Below are positions 1 through 9,807 of a DNA stretch of 64,000 nt, piece after piece. Both the position numbers and the translations under genes were made by a program. The notes under the pieces are model-generated. The model had not been told where the DNA came from, ran no database searches, and worked only from the letters and a program-made list of their open reading frames with translations. Position 1 is the first letter of the stretch. Every line of letters starts with the position of its first letter. Origin of the DNA: Filimonas zeae (lineage in GTDB: Bacteria > Bacteroidota > Bacteroidia > Chitinophagales > Chitinophagaceae); assembly GCF_014641615.1 (NCBI RefSeq), contig NZ_BMIB01000002.1, positions 806,001-870,000 on the forward strand, read 5' to 3'.

Positions 1-1
1 C

Positions 2-2137
2 GGAGGTTACAAGCTAAAACTGACAGGTGTAAAAGAAGGTCGCCTGAATGCTGTTGAAAAACAACATCTGTTTGAATATTATAACAATATTGCCGAAGGA
101 ATTACCAGCAAAGCACAGGATCACTGGGGATTTTACAATGCTAAAAACAATACCACGCTGATACCTGCTTATATCAATCCTAATGGGGTATATATTCCCG
201 GAGCCAACCGGGAAACTGACACTGTACAAATCCGGTCGGGGGTATTAAAAAGAATTATTTACCCCACCGGCGGATACACGCAGTTTGATTTTGAAGCGAA
301 CGACTATAGCTCAGTGATGGTGGGGGCATTGCCACCCTACATGTACATTCCGGTATTTAATTCTCAGAGTGTAACGGTATCTAACAGTGGTAACAGCTTT
401 TTAGAAAAGACGATCACCATTCCTTATGCACAGTCGGTAGATGTGGCATTCCGCATCGGTAACTGCATGGAGGGTGAAAACGCTACCAACTGCACTTCCT
501 ATTCTTCAATGCCCCCTTCTACCACACTGTATATAAACGCTCCCAATGGACAGCGCATCTACACAGCAACCACCACTAATTCCAACACCAATACTTATGG
601 AGGCACCACGCTGTTTCTGGAGCCGGGCACCTATACCATTGGAGGAACGACACCTGAGCCATTTGACTTTGGCTATCTGAATTTTGCTTATCTCAGATAT
701 GACTCCACCAAACCCATCAAAAGATGGCCTGGAGGCGGACTACGCATTAAGAGGATAACGCAGCACGATGGGATAAACCATCTCAACAATATCGTCCGAA
801 ACTATAACTACGATAAACGTACAGATTCAACTTTATCAAACGGTATTCTGTTAACAGAACCAACTTACGACTATCAGATGGTTAAATACACGGTAGAAAG
901 GCTGAGCCCGAATGCATTTCCGGGCTGCACTAATGCCTGCCCTATTACTTCCCGCAGCACCTACCCCAAAAACATTCCCGGCATTTCGGCAGGGAGCTAT
1001 GTAATTTATCCGGAAGCCAGAGAAATACTGTCAGACCAAAGTGAGATAGACTATGAATTTACCATGCCGCAACATTTTACCGCTTTACGTGTACCTCCCT
1101 TCACTTCGGTATTTAACAGCTGGGAAGAAGGCCTGCCCAAACGGAAAACTTACTATAACGCCGGGAAGGCTAAACTGCGGGAAGAAATATCGGTATACCT
1201 GTATGATACTGTTGCCAGCATACCAGCTATTAAAAACATTAAGGTAATGCCCTACACCACCTGCGAGGCTGACCAGCTGCTATCATCAGGCGTATACGGA
1301 AGAAGCCAGGCCTATTTTGATGTGTACTACTATAAGCCTTACCGCTTAAAATACAAACAGGACACAGTGAAGATGTATGAAAACGCCAGTCCGTTAAAAG
1401 TGATTACCACGTGGAAAAAAACATTATTTGAAAGCATTGCAAACTTTAACCCCACACAGGAAGAAAGTGACAACAGTACAGGCGGCACTTTAAAAACGAC
1501 CTTTGCGTATGCTAATAATTTTACCGGTACTGCTGTTTACGATTCCATGCGGGCAAGGAACATGTTAAAAGTTCCGGTTACTATAAAGAGCTACCGAAAC
1601 AATCAGCTTACAGAACAACTGATTTATAATCACGATTTATGGCATACAGGCAAAAGCATTTATCTGAAAAGTATATCCAGAGGATACACCACACTTACGC
1701 CTGAAACAAGACTACTTATTAATCAGTACGATATCAAAGGCAACGCGCTGGAACAGCAAAAACCGGATGATGTAAAATATGTGTACCTATACGGCTATTC
1801 CAATGCCTATCCGGTAGCCAAAGTAGCTGGCAGCACCTATGCAACAGTCAGCAGTCTGGTAAACATGGCCATTCTCAACAACACAAACGGCCAATATACC
1901 GACAGCCAGCTGCGAACTGAACTAAACAAAATAAGAACCGGCCTGCCCGGCGCCCAGGTATTTACCTATACCTATCTGCCTTCCGCAGGTATTACCAGTG
2001 AAACAGATGCCAGCGGCAAAACCACTTTTTACGAATACGATAATTTCATGCGCCTGAAACTGATAAAAGACCAGAACGGGTATATACTAAAGCAGATGGA
2101 CTATACCTATTATGGGCCGATAACCTCTTATCCATAA
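2..2137 (+). CDS. RHS-like secreted shell protein, 3' part (5' end outside window)
   Basis: The reading frame is open from the first bases of the window to a TAA at 2135-2137, so about 711 residues of a larger protein are present; the ATG at 314 is internal. The translated part resembles the second half of the RHS-like shell encoded at 17101-20396: both have a YPTGG turn followed by a Tyr/Phe-rich strand, a long beta-rich stretch, a segment around VYLYGYSNAYPVAK (FVWGYNKQFPVAK in the paralogue), an LRTELNKIRT segment, and a single YD-type repeat near the C-terminus (TDASGKTTFYEYDNFMRL). Such proteins in Bacteroidota are exported and precede DUF6443/RHS toxin genes. No toxin tip follows the last YD repeat. 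Unlike its paralogue, it is in one frame throughout the region where the other copy is broken. The general family is clear; the cargo, if any, lies outside the window. Confidence 0.75.
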   Translation, partial: GGYKLKLTGVKEGRLNAVEKQHLFEYYNNIAEGITSKAQDHWGFYNAKNNTTLIPAYINPNGVYIPGANRETDTVQIRSGVLKRIIYPTGGYTQFDFEANDYSSVMVGALPPYMYIPVFNSQSVTVSNSGNSFLEKTITIPYAQSVDVAFRIGNCMEGENATNCTSYSSMPPSTTLYINAPNGQRIYTATTTNSNTNTYGGTTLFLEPGTYTIGGTTPEPFDFGYLNFAYLRYDSTKPIKRWPGGGLRIKRITQHDGINHLNNIVRNYNYDKRTDSTLSNGILLTEPTYDYQMVKYTVERLSPNAFPGCTNACPITSRSTYPKNIPGISAGSYVIYPEAREILSDQSEIDYEFTMPQHFTALRVPPFTSVFNSWEEGLPKRKTYYNAGKAKLREEISVYLYDTVASIPAIKNIKVMPYTTCEADQLLSSGVYGRSQAYFDVYYYKPYRLKYKQDTVKMYENASPLKVITTWKKTLFESIANFNPTQEESDNSTGGTLKTTFAYANNFTGTAVYDSMRARNMLKVPVTIKSYRNNQLTEQLIYNHDLWHTGKSIYLKSISRGYTTLTPETRLLINQYDIKGNALEQQKPDDVKYVYLYGYSNAYPVAKVAGSTYATVSSLVNMAILNNTNGQYTDSQLRTELNKIRTGLPGAQVFTYTYLPSAGITSETDASGKTTFYEYDNFMRLKLIKDQNGYILKQMDYTYYGPITSYP

Positions 2138-2140
2138 AAA

Positions 2141-2186
2141 ATCCCATGCCGGGTAGTTGTTGTACAACAGCTACCTGCCATGGGAT
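2141..2186. terminator. Long hairpin between convergent genes
   Basis: The bases from ATCCCATG to CATGGGAT form a long, nearly continuous inverted repeat (arms about 21 bases with a few mismatches, centre TGTACA). It starts 3 bases after the stop codon of the RHS-like gene and is followed on the minus strand by a run of six T. It can serve as a terminator for the convergent pair on both sides, with the minus-strand reading being the better intrinsic terminator. Confidence 0.7.
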
Positions 2187-2270
2187 AAAATTTACCTGTA
2201 ACAAAAGTATCCGCAACAAATGAAGTGCCTACATAAAAACCGGTATCCGGCCGTATGGTTCACCTTTATT

Positions 2271-2624
2271 TTACGCGTTTATTAAAGAGGGTACAAACAA
2301 AATAAAAATAACTGCTACAATATAGTACCGCCTCACCCGCTTTGTCATCAAACAGCACAAACATACGGGTAACACAATAGCCGGAGCATGAAACAATATG
2401 CTGAATACTGTTTGGCTAAGATTATAATAAGTGATGAACTCCAGCAAAGGATTCACAAGCCGGAATAGCGAAAAACTGCCTGAGTAGTAAGAAAGAAAAT
2501 AAATATCCGCAATACCATACAATAGCAGTAAAACAACTATAATCACCAGTTTTATCCTGTGCATATTATTTCCGGTTATAGTATCCTTTATTATCCTACG
2601 CCTTAAGGTTTTCATTATCACCAT
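2271..2624 (-). CDS. Small membrane protein of unknown function
   Basis: 117 residues with at least two and probably three hydrophobic segments (about residues 26-44, 75-92 and 98-114) and an N-terminal basic stretch. The first ATG (2624) and an ATG three codons later are both possible starts; an ATG at about residue 21, just before the first hydrophobic segment, would also give a normal membrane protein. I do not recognise a family. It lies downstream of the cytochrome c peroxidase gene with a 70-base gap and could be co-transcribed with it. The coding call rests on length, hydrophobic pattern and the lack of a competing gene on the other strand. Confidence 0.5.
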   Translation of the reverse strand: MVIMKTLRRRIIKDTITGNNMHRIKLVIIVVLLLLYGIADIYFLSYYSGSFSLFRLVNPLLEFITYYNLSQTVFSILFHAPAIVLPVCLCCLMTKRVRRYYIVAVIFILFVPSLINA

Positions 2625-2694
2625 ACTTTTTCTCCAACGTATACCTACAAACCATTGGTTGGCATGACCGGAAAACCCAAAATACTGTTGGTAT

Positions 2695-3819
2695 TTACTC
2701 AGGCAATTCCGGCCGCTTCATGCGGAAAGGCTGCACACTCATGGCCTGTAAAAACGCCACCAGCGCTGCTTTTTCATCGGGCTGCAAATCCAACGGCTGC
2801 ATCAGCTTATCCGTTTGCGGAAACAGCGGATCGTTTTCCATACCCGGTTTGGGTTTAACCTGCATGCCGCTGTTGTAGATATTAATAATGCCCTCCAGTT
2901 TAGGAAACAACCCATTATGCATATACGGGCCGGTATAAGCCAGATCGCGCAGAGAAGGGGTACGGAACTTACCTACATCTTCCGGTTTGCGGGTTACCTT
3001 ATACAGCCCCAGATCTTCATACTTCCGTTTGTAATACGTAAGGCCGATGTTATGGTACTGGTCATCGGTAAGATACTGGCCGTTATGGCAGTTCATACAC
3101 CGGGCTTTGGTGCGGAACAGGTGTAACCCCTTAATTTCTTCGGTGTTGAGGGCGCTGTATTTGCCCTGCATAAACAAATCGAACCGGCTTTTGCGGCTCT
3201 GCAGTGTTTTTTCAAACGCAGCCAGCGCAGCGGTTATATGATCTATGGTAATGTGTTTGGTTTTGTATACGGCTTTAAACAACGAATCATAACCGGGTAT
3301 AGCCTGTAGTTTGGAAGCCAGCAGCGGCACATCCATATCCATTTCGTGATGCGTGGCCAGCGGGTTAATAGCCTGATCTTCCAGCGAGGACGAACGCCCA
3401 TCCCAGAAAAACTGTTTGTGTGCGGCCAGGTTCAGCAGCGATGGCGTGTTGCGGGTGCCGGGCAAATGATCGTGCCCCACAGATACCACTTTACCATCGC
3501 CCCAGGCCAGATCGGGATGGTGACAGCTGCTGCAGGAGATTTGATTGGAGCTGGATAAACGCGGATCAAAAAACAGTTTATAGCCCAGCTGTACCTCGGG
3601 GTTGTTCATACCCGCTACCCAGGCGTTTTCTGCAGGCAGCGGTTGCATTTCCTGCCATACCACCCCACTGTCTATAGTGGGGCGCGGCCATTCTTTAATG
3701 GTTCTGGCATACAACAACCGCAACGAATCAGTTTCGGCAGCGTAATAACGTGCTACCCGGGAGGAGCATAATGTAATAAAAACAAGCACTATCGGAATAA
3801 CGATCACTATCTTTTTCAT
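2695..3819 (-). CDS. Di-haem cytochrome c peroxidase (MauG/CcpA family)
   Basis: 374 residues with a hydrophobic N-terminal export signal; a Cys at residue 18 might make it a lipoprotein, but the lipobox is poor. Two c-type haem sites are visible: CSSCH at residues 96-100 and CMNCH at 241-245. The conserved GPYMHNG block (Met about 300) supplies the expected axial ligand region of the electron-transfer haem. This is the normal architecture of bacterial peroxidases that reduce hydrogen peroxide in the periplasm with electrons from small cytochromes. It is the last recognisable gene of the run FecR, TonB receptor, DUF4876, DUF6850, peroxidase, 18 bases after the DUF6850 gene. The link with a TonB receptor suggests peroxidase or MauG-like oxidation of something tied to the imported substrate, but that is inference. 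Confidence 0.9.
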   Translation of the reverse strand: MKKIVIVIPIVLVFITLCSSRVARYYAAETDSLRLLYARTIKEWPRPTIDSGVVWQEMQPLPAENAWVAGMNNPEVQLGYKLFFDPRLSSSNQISCSSCHHPDLAWGDGKVVSVGHDHLPGTRNTPSLLNLAAHKQFFWDGRSSSLEDQAINPLATHHEMDMDVPLLASKLQAIPGYDSLFKAVYKTKHITIDHITAALAAFEKTLQSRKSRFDLFMQGKYSALNTEEIKGLHLFRTKARCMNCHNGQYLTDDQYHNIGLTYYKRKYEDLGLYKVTRKPEDVGKFRTPSLRDLAYTGPYMHNGLFPKLEGIINIYNSGMQVKPKPGMENDPLFPQTDKLMQPLDLQPDEKAALVAFLQAMSVQPFRMKRPELPE

Positions 3820-3837
3820 ACCACTGTAAAATACCTT

Positions 3838-5370
3838 TTAAAAAAAGAAAACCAACGCAGCATTTGCCATAAAGCGATCCCTGCCGGGATACAGGGCCTG
3901 CGGCCATTCCCGCCCATTCCACTGCAGGGCACGGCGGTAGCTGGCATTGATTTTTATACCGGCGTTAAAGCCATCAAAAGCATGGTTGATGTGTATACCT
4001 AACCCACCACCTGCAACGTCGGCAGTCTGATAATAATAATCATGATACATCACCTCACGGGTAAAATAACTCACATTAATGGCAGAGATATTGGCGGTAT
4101 GATCCAGCGCTTTATCGTACACCGCGTTTACACCTATACCCCAGTTGAGTTTACCGGCAGTGCGGAAGTTAACACCCCAGGAGGGTGTTACAGAAGCACG
4201 TACGTACCGCAGATGGTTGGCATAAATACCATCGATACGTTGCTGACTGCTATATTGGGCCCGGAGGCCATAGTTAAACGTAGCAGCAGTGCTGTGCACG
4301 GTATAAGCCAGGGCACCGGTATAACTAAAGGCATTGTAGCGGTAATTGTTGGCCTGGTATTTCAGGTTAAAATCTTTACCCCGCTGCTGGTGCCATTGCA
4401 GCTGTGCAGTAAGGCCATTGTGGGGGCCTCTTCTGTTCCATAACAGGTTCAGTTGTGTGGTATGCACATCATACACTGCCAGTTCGTTAAACCCTGTGGC
4501 ATTCTGATCGCGGTATTTCTGTTCTTCTTTTTCCCATTTGCCATGCAGTGCTAACCAGCTATTCGCGACTTTATACTGTAACGTGCCCCCTGCCCCGCGC
4601 ATCTGGCGGGCGGTGCGGTAACGCAGATCGTTAGGCTGATACTCCGGCTCGCCATAACCGTTAATTACGTAGGTCTGATACAGCGGATACAGCGGGCTTT
4701 GCCGGTACTGCGGGTTTTTATACCCTATACTCAACACCTCCTGCCCGTAACCATAATAACCCTGTACACCTGCTGTAACATTTTTAACCAGTGTATACCC
4801 TGCCGTGGCGTTCATTTTCAGTTCAAACTCGGTAATGTTTCCCCGGGGGTCGTTTACCGAAAAGTGGTTGCCTATGCGGTAATCAATACCGGCACCCAGT
4901 GGCAGCCGGTTGTTGAAAAACGGCCGCAGCAGCATAGCGTTGGCTTTATACACCTTGCGCTGGTAATGCACCTTACCCGGCGATCCATAATAGAAAGGTG
5001 CAGCGGTAATATTACGCGTCTGGTGGGCAAAACGGGTGCTGTCTTCTGCTGTACGTTCAAAAGCAAAAGCACCCCACAGGTGTACTTTACCCAGTACCAC
5101 CTTACCATCTGTAGCTGCCTGCACGCTTTGGGTACGTGAAGCATCCTGCGTGGCTGCCAAACCACCGCTGGTATGCAGTACGCCCACCTTTACATGATTA
5201 AACGCCTGTGGCATACCCTGCTGAATAAAAGCGGGCGACAGCTGTGCAAACCGGTATACGGCGTACGCTGCAGAATCGCCCGCCAGCTGTATGGCTACAG
5301 AATCGGGTTGCTGCGCCAGGACAAAGCAACCCGATAATAAAGATGCGGTTAAAAAAATCAGTTGTTTCAT
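3838..5370 (-). CDS. DUF6850-type outer membrane beta-barrel protein
   Basis: 510 residues with a cleavable signal peptide (about residues 1-19, ending LAQ), then a chain of amphipathic Tyr/Trp-rich beta strands and a C-terminal run of three Phe, the typical end of an outer membrane barrel. The pattern fits the DUF6850 family that sits beside DUF4876 genes in Bacteroidota. Its start overlaps the stop of the DUF4876 gene by four bases (ATGA), so the two are translationally coupled. Role unknown; probably an accessory outer membrane component of the transport system. Family assignment is from recognition of the neighbourhood and barrel pattern. Confidence 0.75.
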   Translation of the reverse strand: MKQLIFLTASLLSGCFVLAQQPDSVAIQLAGDSAAYAVYRFAQLSPAFIQQGMPQAFNHVKVGVLHTSGGLAATQDASRTQSVQAATDGKVVLGKVHLWGAFAFERTAEDSTRFAHQTRNITAAPFYYGSPGKVHYQRKVYKANAMLLRPFFNNRLPLGAGIDYRIGNHFSVNDPRGNITEFELKMNATAGYTLVKNVTAGVQGYYGYGQEVLSIGYKNPQYRQSPLYPLYQTYVINGYGEPEYQPNDLRYRTARQMRGAGGTLQYKVANSWLALHGKWEKEEQKYRDQNATGFNELAVYDVHTTQLNLLWNRRGPHNGLTAQLQWHQQRGKDFNLKYQANNYRYNAFSYTGALAYTVHSTAATFNYGLRAQYSSQQRIDGIYANHLRYVRASVTPSWGVNFRTAGKLNWGIGVNAVYDKALDHTANISAINVSYFTREVMYHDYYYQTADVAGGGLGIHINHAFDGFNAGIKINASYRRALQWNGREWPQALYPGRDRFMANAALVFFF

Positions 5371-6689
5371 TTAAAACCACGTGGATTTGCTATGCTGAAA
5401 TAGTCAAAGTCTTCTGTTGAGTTGTTGGTGTCTTTCAGTTTACGCACACCATTCACCATACCGGCTGTTTTGCGGATGACCGATTGGGAAGAATAACTGC
5501 CACCCGGTACAAACGTAAAACCGGCATCAATAAGCGCGCCCAGCTTTTTAGGTGCGCGGGCACTGGCAGCAGCCTGCATTACTTCCACCCCATCTATCAC
5601 ATACTTTACAGGCACCTGCATATATTTTTTATCTGTAGAACCTAATGCCGCTATTTTAGGCAGGTTGTAACGCGGCCACTCTGTTACCTTCTGCGAAGCA
5701 TCTACTTTGAAAATGATATAGGAGTCGCGCCCCAGGTTATCAATAACCAGATCTCTGCCATCCATCTGTATCACTTCCATATTAGGCACGCCGGGATTGT
5801 CTATATCGGATGGATAAGGATTGGGGAGATACGGCGCATAATACGCTTCATAATCGGCACCACTGAGATCGATGGTAAGGGCAGGATTTAATACCGTGAT
5901 AGTTTCACCATCTGCACCGGTAAAAGGCGCTTTGTGGTTAAGCGCCGTTTGTGCAATTACAATGCTTTCACCAGGTTGTACCATACGTTTGGTAGCAGGC
6001 ACCATTAACAGATTACGTGCATACACATAGTCGTTATTGGCATCAATACCAGCCGGCATATCTTTCGATTTGCTCCAGTCCAGCTGCCTGTTTGCCTGGA
6101 GGTAGTGGGCAGATTCTGTATTGTTCTGACGGCCAAACAGCTGTGCCACATACAAGCTATCGGCCAGCAGCGCATGATCGGTATTGTTATAAATTTCAAT
6201 AAACTGATCGCGGAAAATAGCGCCATTTTTAGTATCAGAGCCGGCATAATACACCTGCTTGATGACCCATTCGCCGGTAGTACCCGCCACCAGGTTCAGG
6301 TTAATAACCTGATTGGCACCAATGCTGATCTGCCTGTTTTTATCAGATCCGTTGAACGTAATAGAATCACTTACTTCCAAACCGGTGTACTGCATGTATC
6401 CTGCCGGGCTGAAAGCCATAACGGCATCAATATCATAAGCGCCTGCGGGAATGCCGTTAAAGTGAACAATACCCGAATCGGCCGCTACCAAGGTTTGCGT
6501 ACTGCCGGTGAACGTATTTTTAATACGCACAGTTACCCCTGCCAGCGGCAGCGTATATTTACTGGAATCTAACCCGTAGGATAATTTCACTATCAGGTTT
6601 ACCGGTGTAATACCCGTGCGCTCGTTGTCTTTTTTGCACGATACCGCGGCAACCGCCAGCAGCAACACGCACCAGATCATTTTTTTCAT
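5367..6689 (-). CDS. DUF4876 domain surface lipoprotein
   Basis: 440 residues. The N-terminus is a lipoprotein signal with the acylated Cys at residue 18 (VSCKK). A carboxypeptidase-regulatory-like beta domain follows (about 30-120: PLAGVTVRIKNTFTG), then a lamin-tail-like domain with the phrase FIEIYNNTDHALLADSLYVA, characteristic of DUF4876. It is 13 bases downstream of the TonB receptor and overlaps the barrel gene that follows. In this position it is likely the surface-exposed ligand-binding partner of the receptor, analogous to SusD but unrelated in sequence. Ligand unknown. Confidence 0.8.
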   Translation of the reverse strand: MKKMIWCVLLLAVAAVSCKKDNERTGITPVNLIVKLSYGLDSSKYTLPLAGVTVRIKNTFTGSTQTLVAADSGIVHFNGIPAGAYDIDAVMAFSPAGYMQYTGLEVSDSITFNGSDKNRQISIGANQVINLNLVAGTTGEWVIKQVYYAGSDTKNGAIFRDQFIEIYNNTDHALLADSLYVAQLFGRQNNTESAHYLQANRQLDWSKSKDMPAGIDANNDYVYARNLLMVPATKRMVQPGESIVIAQTALNHKAPFTGADGETITVLNPALTIDLSGADYEAYYAPYLPNPYPSDIDNPGVPNMEVIQMDGRDLVIDNLGRDSYIIFKVDASQKVTEWPRYNLPKIAALGSTDKKYMQVPVKYVIDGVEVMQAAASARAPKKLGALIDAGFTFVPGGSYSSQSVIRKTAGMVNGVRKLKDTNNSTEDFDYFSIANPRGFK

Positions 6690-6702
6690 TCGTTGATTGT
6701 AT

Positions 6703-9700
6703 TTACAGTTTTACAGATAGTTCAGCCCCGAAAGTGGGTGCTGTGTTGGGGTACTGATACGTACCCGAAGAAGTGATATAATAAGGTTGATAATTAAATA
6801 CGTTGTACACGTTAAACGATACCCGGAACTTTTTACGGATTTCCTTGCCTACGGTAAGGTGATAGTTCATAACCATACGGGGTACATTCTGATCGTTCAG
6901 TTCTGATTCCGGTTTATACAAATGCCCGTACATAGGATCGGCAGGATTGAATTTGGTAATAGGTATATATTCCTGCGCATTGTTATAATACGCATAAGGA
7001 ATACCCTGCGAAGCCGCACGTACTGTTTTTTGCATAATCATACATTCTGCCGTAAACTGAAGTATAAGGCTGATACGGGGCACGTGTGTAACAGAGGTAA
7101 AACGTCCGCTGCTGAAATAAGTAGTATACTCACGCGGCGGATACAGGCCCATATAACCAAAGGTGGGTATGGTAAGCGTAGGCCCATCCTGGGTAACAGA
7201 ACTATAACTGGGTGCCCTGTCGAAATAATGCGTACGTGTAAAACCCGCACTGAGCGAGAAAGAAGTAGCCATGGCCTTTACCTGCGGGGAAGTGCCCATC
7301 AGCTCTACCCCCTGCGAATTGGAGGTAAGTGTATTGGCAAAAGCATAATACTGCAGATTGTGCTTTCTGGTACCTGTTTGCGTAAGCACAGGTTTGGCCC
7401 CCGGCTGGTACTGGGCGCTATACACCGGCACTTCCTGTATTTGCCGTTGTGTAACGGTGGTAATACCATTATCCGCCCATTTGGCATAAGCGTTCATACC
7501 CACTGAAAAGCCTTTATGCCGGTACTGGGAAGAAAACTCCAGCGTTTGGTTGCGGGACGAGCGCAGCTGGTTGTTGACCGGATTAAACCGGTACAGATAA
7601 ATAAGGCTCTGGCTTTCTTCCACCTTACCATTGTAAAAATTAGCCACCATAATTTCGTTAAACACCGGCCCCGGATAGCGCTGTGCCAGGGCAGGCGATT
7701 TAAAGAAGATACCATAAGCCAGCCCCACGCGCAGCCTGCGGCTGAGTTCGTATGAAGTATTGATACGCGGCGATGCAGACAGAAAACCATTCTGCACATC
7801 GAGCCTGATGCCTGAGCGTACATTGAGGTAGCGGTTATGTACCCGCACTTTAAATATATCCTCGGCATACAAACCCATATCTTTCTGGGCAATTACCCTG
7901 CTGAAATCGTAATACCGCTCTGCCCGGCCTGCAGACAGAGAAGTAGTGCTGTTGGCAGCCAGCGTACGCGGCATACCGGGTTCTACCACCTGCCCCTTAC
8001 CCATGTTTTTACCCCAGTTATACGATGCACCCATACTCAGCGCATGGGTTACCCTGCCGGTGCGGAAAGCCGCCGCCACATCTACCGTACCGGTAATATT
8101 CACCGGCCGGCCATCTATAATACTTACAGCGGTATAAATGCCTTTGTCGTAAATACCCTCGTGCATACCCGTTTCTGTAGCATGGGTATACAACACAAAG
8201 GAGTTATTGATAAACTCTTCCCGGTACGAGTACTGATGACTGTGACTGTACCGGAGGTTTACACTTACATCTTTTATGAAGCCCCCATTTACCCGGTAAT
8301 TGAACCGGCCCGCCAGCGAACCATTCCAAGAATCGAATTTTACCCGGGTGGCAGTAAGATCATCCGGATCCTGCCGGATACCATCCAGATTGCGGGAGTA
8401 ATCGGCAATAGCCGTCATTTTCAACCGCTTTGCCTTGCCCAGGTAATTGGTATACGATACATTACTGTTCATACGGCGGTAGGCTTTCAGCTTATCCCGC
8501 GCATCGGCATAAGAACTTACATACCCCAGGCTGGTGCTGAGCACACCCGCTTTTTCAGACAAACGGAACCCTTTGGAAAAGCTATAGCTGGTAGCGTTAT
8601 CCCGCAGCTGCATACGCACATTGCCTTTGGATACGCCCGCCTGTCTTTCAATAATCACAGCCCCATCACTCAAATCGCCGTACTTAGCAGAAGCCACCCC
8701 GGCTACCACTTCAATACTTTCAATATTATCCGGTGCAATCTGCCGCAGATCAATACCCCCATAGGTATAATCGCCTGTATAGGATGTAGTACCCGAACCC
8801 GACAAGCCATATCCGTTGCCACTTTTTACAAAAGAACTACCCACCCCGCTCATACCAGGGTTATAGCTTTGCATGTTGAGGTTATTGGAAATAACATTAC
8901 CATCCATTACGATGGCAATGCCAAAGGCATTGTTTAACTGAAAAGGATTTTTATCGCCTGCCTGAAACACCGAACGCAGGTTGAGGTTTTGTACATTCTG
9001 CAACGAAGGCGATGGTACCATTTTGTTGGGCAGCTGCCCCAGCAGATCGTTCAGGCTCAACGCAGGCGTTTGCTCAATTACCTCGCGGCTGATGATAAAA
9101 GAAGAGTTGGAACTGCCTTCAAAATTGCGGCCGGCGGTAACAGCAATATCTTTTAAACGCAGGCTCACTTCTTTCAGCTGAATATCGGGCAGCAGGGTAT
9201 CATTGGTTACCCCTGATAACTCAATAGCCACCGGCTTATAGCCTACATATACCGCTTCCAGCACCAGGCTTTCAGCTGCTTTTACGGTGATGTAGAACCG
9301 CCCCGCCGCATCTGTGATATAATACTGATTCCATTGCGGTAACCAGATAGTGGCTGCCATTAAAGGTTTGCCTTCTTCATTGCGCACCACACCACTAACC
9401 GCATACGATGCTTTTACAGCAGGTACCTGCTGATTATGCAGCAACTGATCTGTAGCCGAAGTAACCGGTTTAGCCAGGCGACGGAATACCACCAGCCGGC
9501 TGTTCTGCAGTTGCCAGGTGAATGGTGTAGCGCCGAGTATTTTGTTGAGGATAGTTTCGAGACTGGTAGCCGTAAAGCTTTGTGGTTTTACCGCAACCTG
9601 CTTCAGCTCCATCGGGTTAAAAGCAATGTTTACACCTGACTGGCGCGACAGCTCCATCAGCACCTTATCCAACTGCCAGCCGTTTTCTATCGTAAACGAG

Positions 9701-9807
9701 AGGGTTTGTTTGCCGGTTAATTGTGCCCCCGCCTGCAGGAAACACCAGCAGGCCGCCAGCAGCAACATCCACCTTACCCTGCTATGCTTAGTTACATTTT
9801 TTGCCAT
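6703..9807 (-). CDS. TonB-dependent outer membrane receptor with STN domain
   Basis: About 1034 residues from the ATG at 9807; the frame is open further upstream, but this ATG precedes a good signal peptide (about residues 1-28, ending QAGAQ). Domains in order: secretin/TonB short N-terminal (STN) domain (about 35-100), which contacts the periplasmic part of the FecR regulator; carboxypeptidase-regulatory-like domain (about 135-220); TonB plug (about 240-390); and a long barrel ending ELSVKL. The STN domain marks it as a signal-transducing transducer controlling its own sigma factor. The ATG lies 20 bases before the end of the FecR gene, so they are coupled. It lacks the SusC-type plug motifs and its partner is DUF4876, not SusD. 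Confidence 0.9.
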   Translation of the reverse strand: MAKNVTKHSRVRWMLLLAACWCFLQAGAQLTGKQTLSFTIENGWQLDKVLMELSRQSGVNIAFNPMELKQVAVKPQSFTATSLETILNKILGATPFTWQLQNSRLVVFRRLAKPVTSATDQLLHNQQVPAVKASYAVSGVVRNEEGKPLMAATIWLPQWNQYYITDAAGRFYITVKAAESLVLEAVYVGYKPVAIELSGVTNDTLLPDIQLKEVSLRLKDIAVTAGRNFEGSSNSSFIISREVIEQTPALSLNDLLGQLPNKMVPSPSLQNVQNLNLRSVFQAGDKNPFQLNNAFGIAIVMDGNVISNNLNMQSYNPGMSGVGSSFVKSGNGYGLSGSGTTSYTGDYTYGGIDLRQIAPDNIESIEVVAGVASAKYGDLSDGAVIIERQAGVSKGNVRMQLRDNATSYSFSKGFRLSEKAGVLSTSLGYVSSYADARDKLKAYRRMNSNVSYTNYLGKAKRLKMTAIADYSRNLDGIRQDPDDLTATRVKFDSWNGSLAGRFNYRVNGGFIKDVSVNLRYSHSHQYSYREEFINNSFVLYTHATETGMHEGIYDKGIYTAVSIIDGRPVNITGTVDVAAAFRTGRVTHALSMGASYNWGKNMGKGQVVEPGMPRTLAANSTTSLSAGRAERYYDFSRVIAQKDMGLYAEDIFKVRVHNRYLNVRSGIRLDVQNGFLSASPRINTSYELSRRLRVGLAYGIFFKSPALAQRYPGPVFNEIMVANFYNGKVEESQSLIYLYRFNPVNNQLRSSRNQTLEFSSQYRHKGFSVGMNAYAKWADNGITTVTQRQIQEVPVYSAQYQPGAKPVLTQTGTRKHNLQYYAFANTLTSNSQGVELMGTSPQVKAMATSFSLSAGFTRTHYFDRAPSYSSVTQDGPTLTIPTFGYMGLYPPREYTTYFSSGRFTSVTHVPRISLILQFTAECMIMQKTVRAASQGIPYAYYNNAQEYIPITKFNPADPMYGHLYKPESELNDQNVPRMVMNYHLTVGKEIRKKFRVSFNVYNVFNYQPYYITSSGTYQYPNTAPTFGAELSVKL

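Noticed and set aside
314..2137. The ATG at 314 as the true start of the left-edge gene
   Set aside because: The same frame is open and homologous upstream to the window edge, including a YPTGG motif shared with the paralogue.
7837..8937. A 366-codon open frame on the plus strand
   Set aside because: It lies entirely opposite the TonB receptor, whose domains are clear; the product has no recognisable motif. It is a codon-bias shadow.
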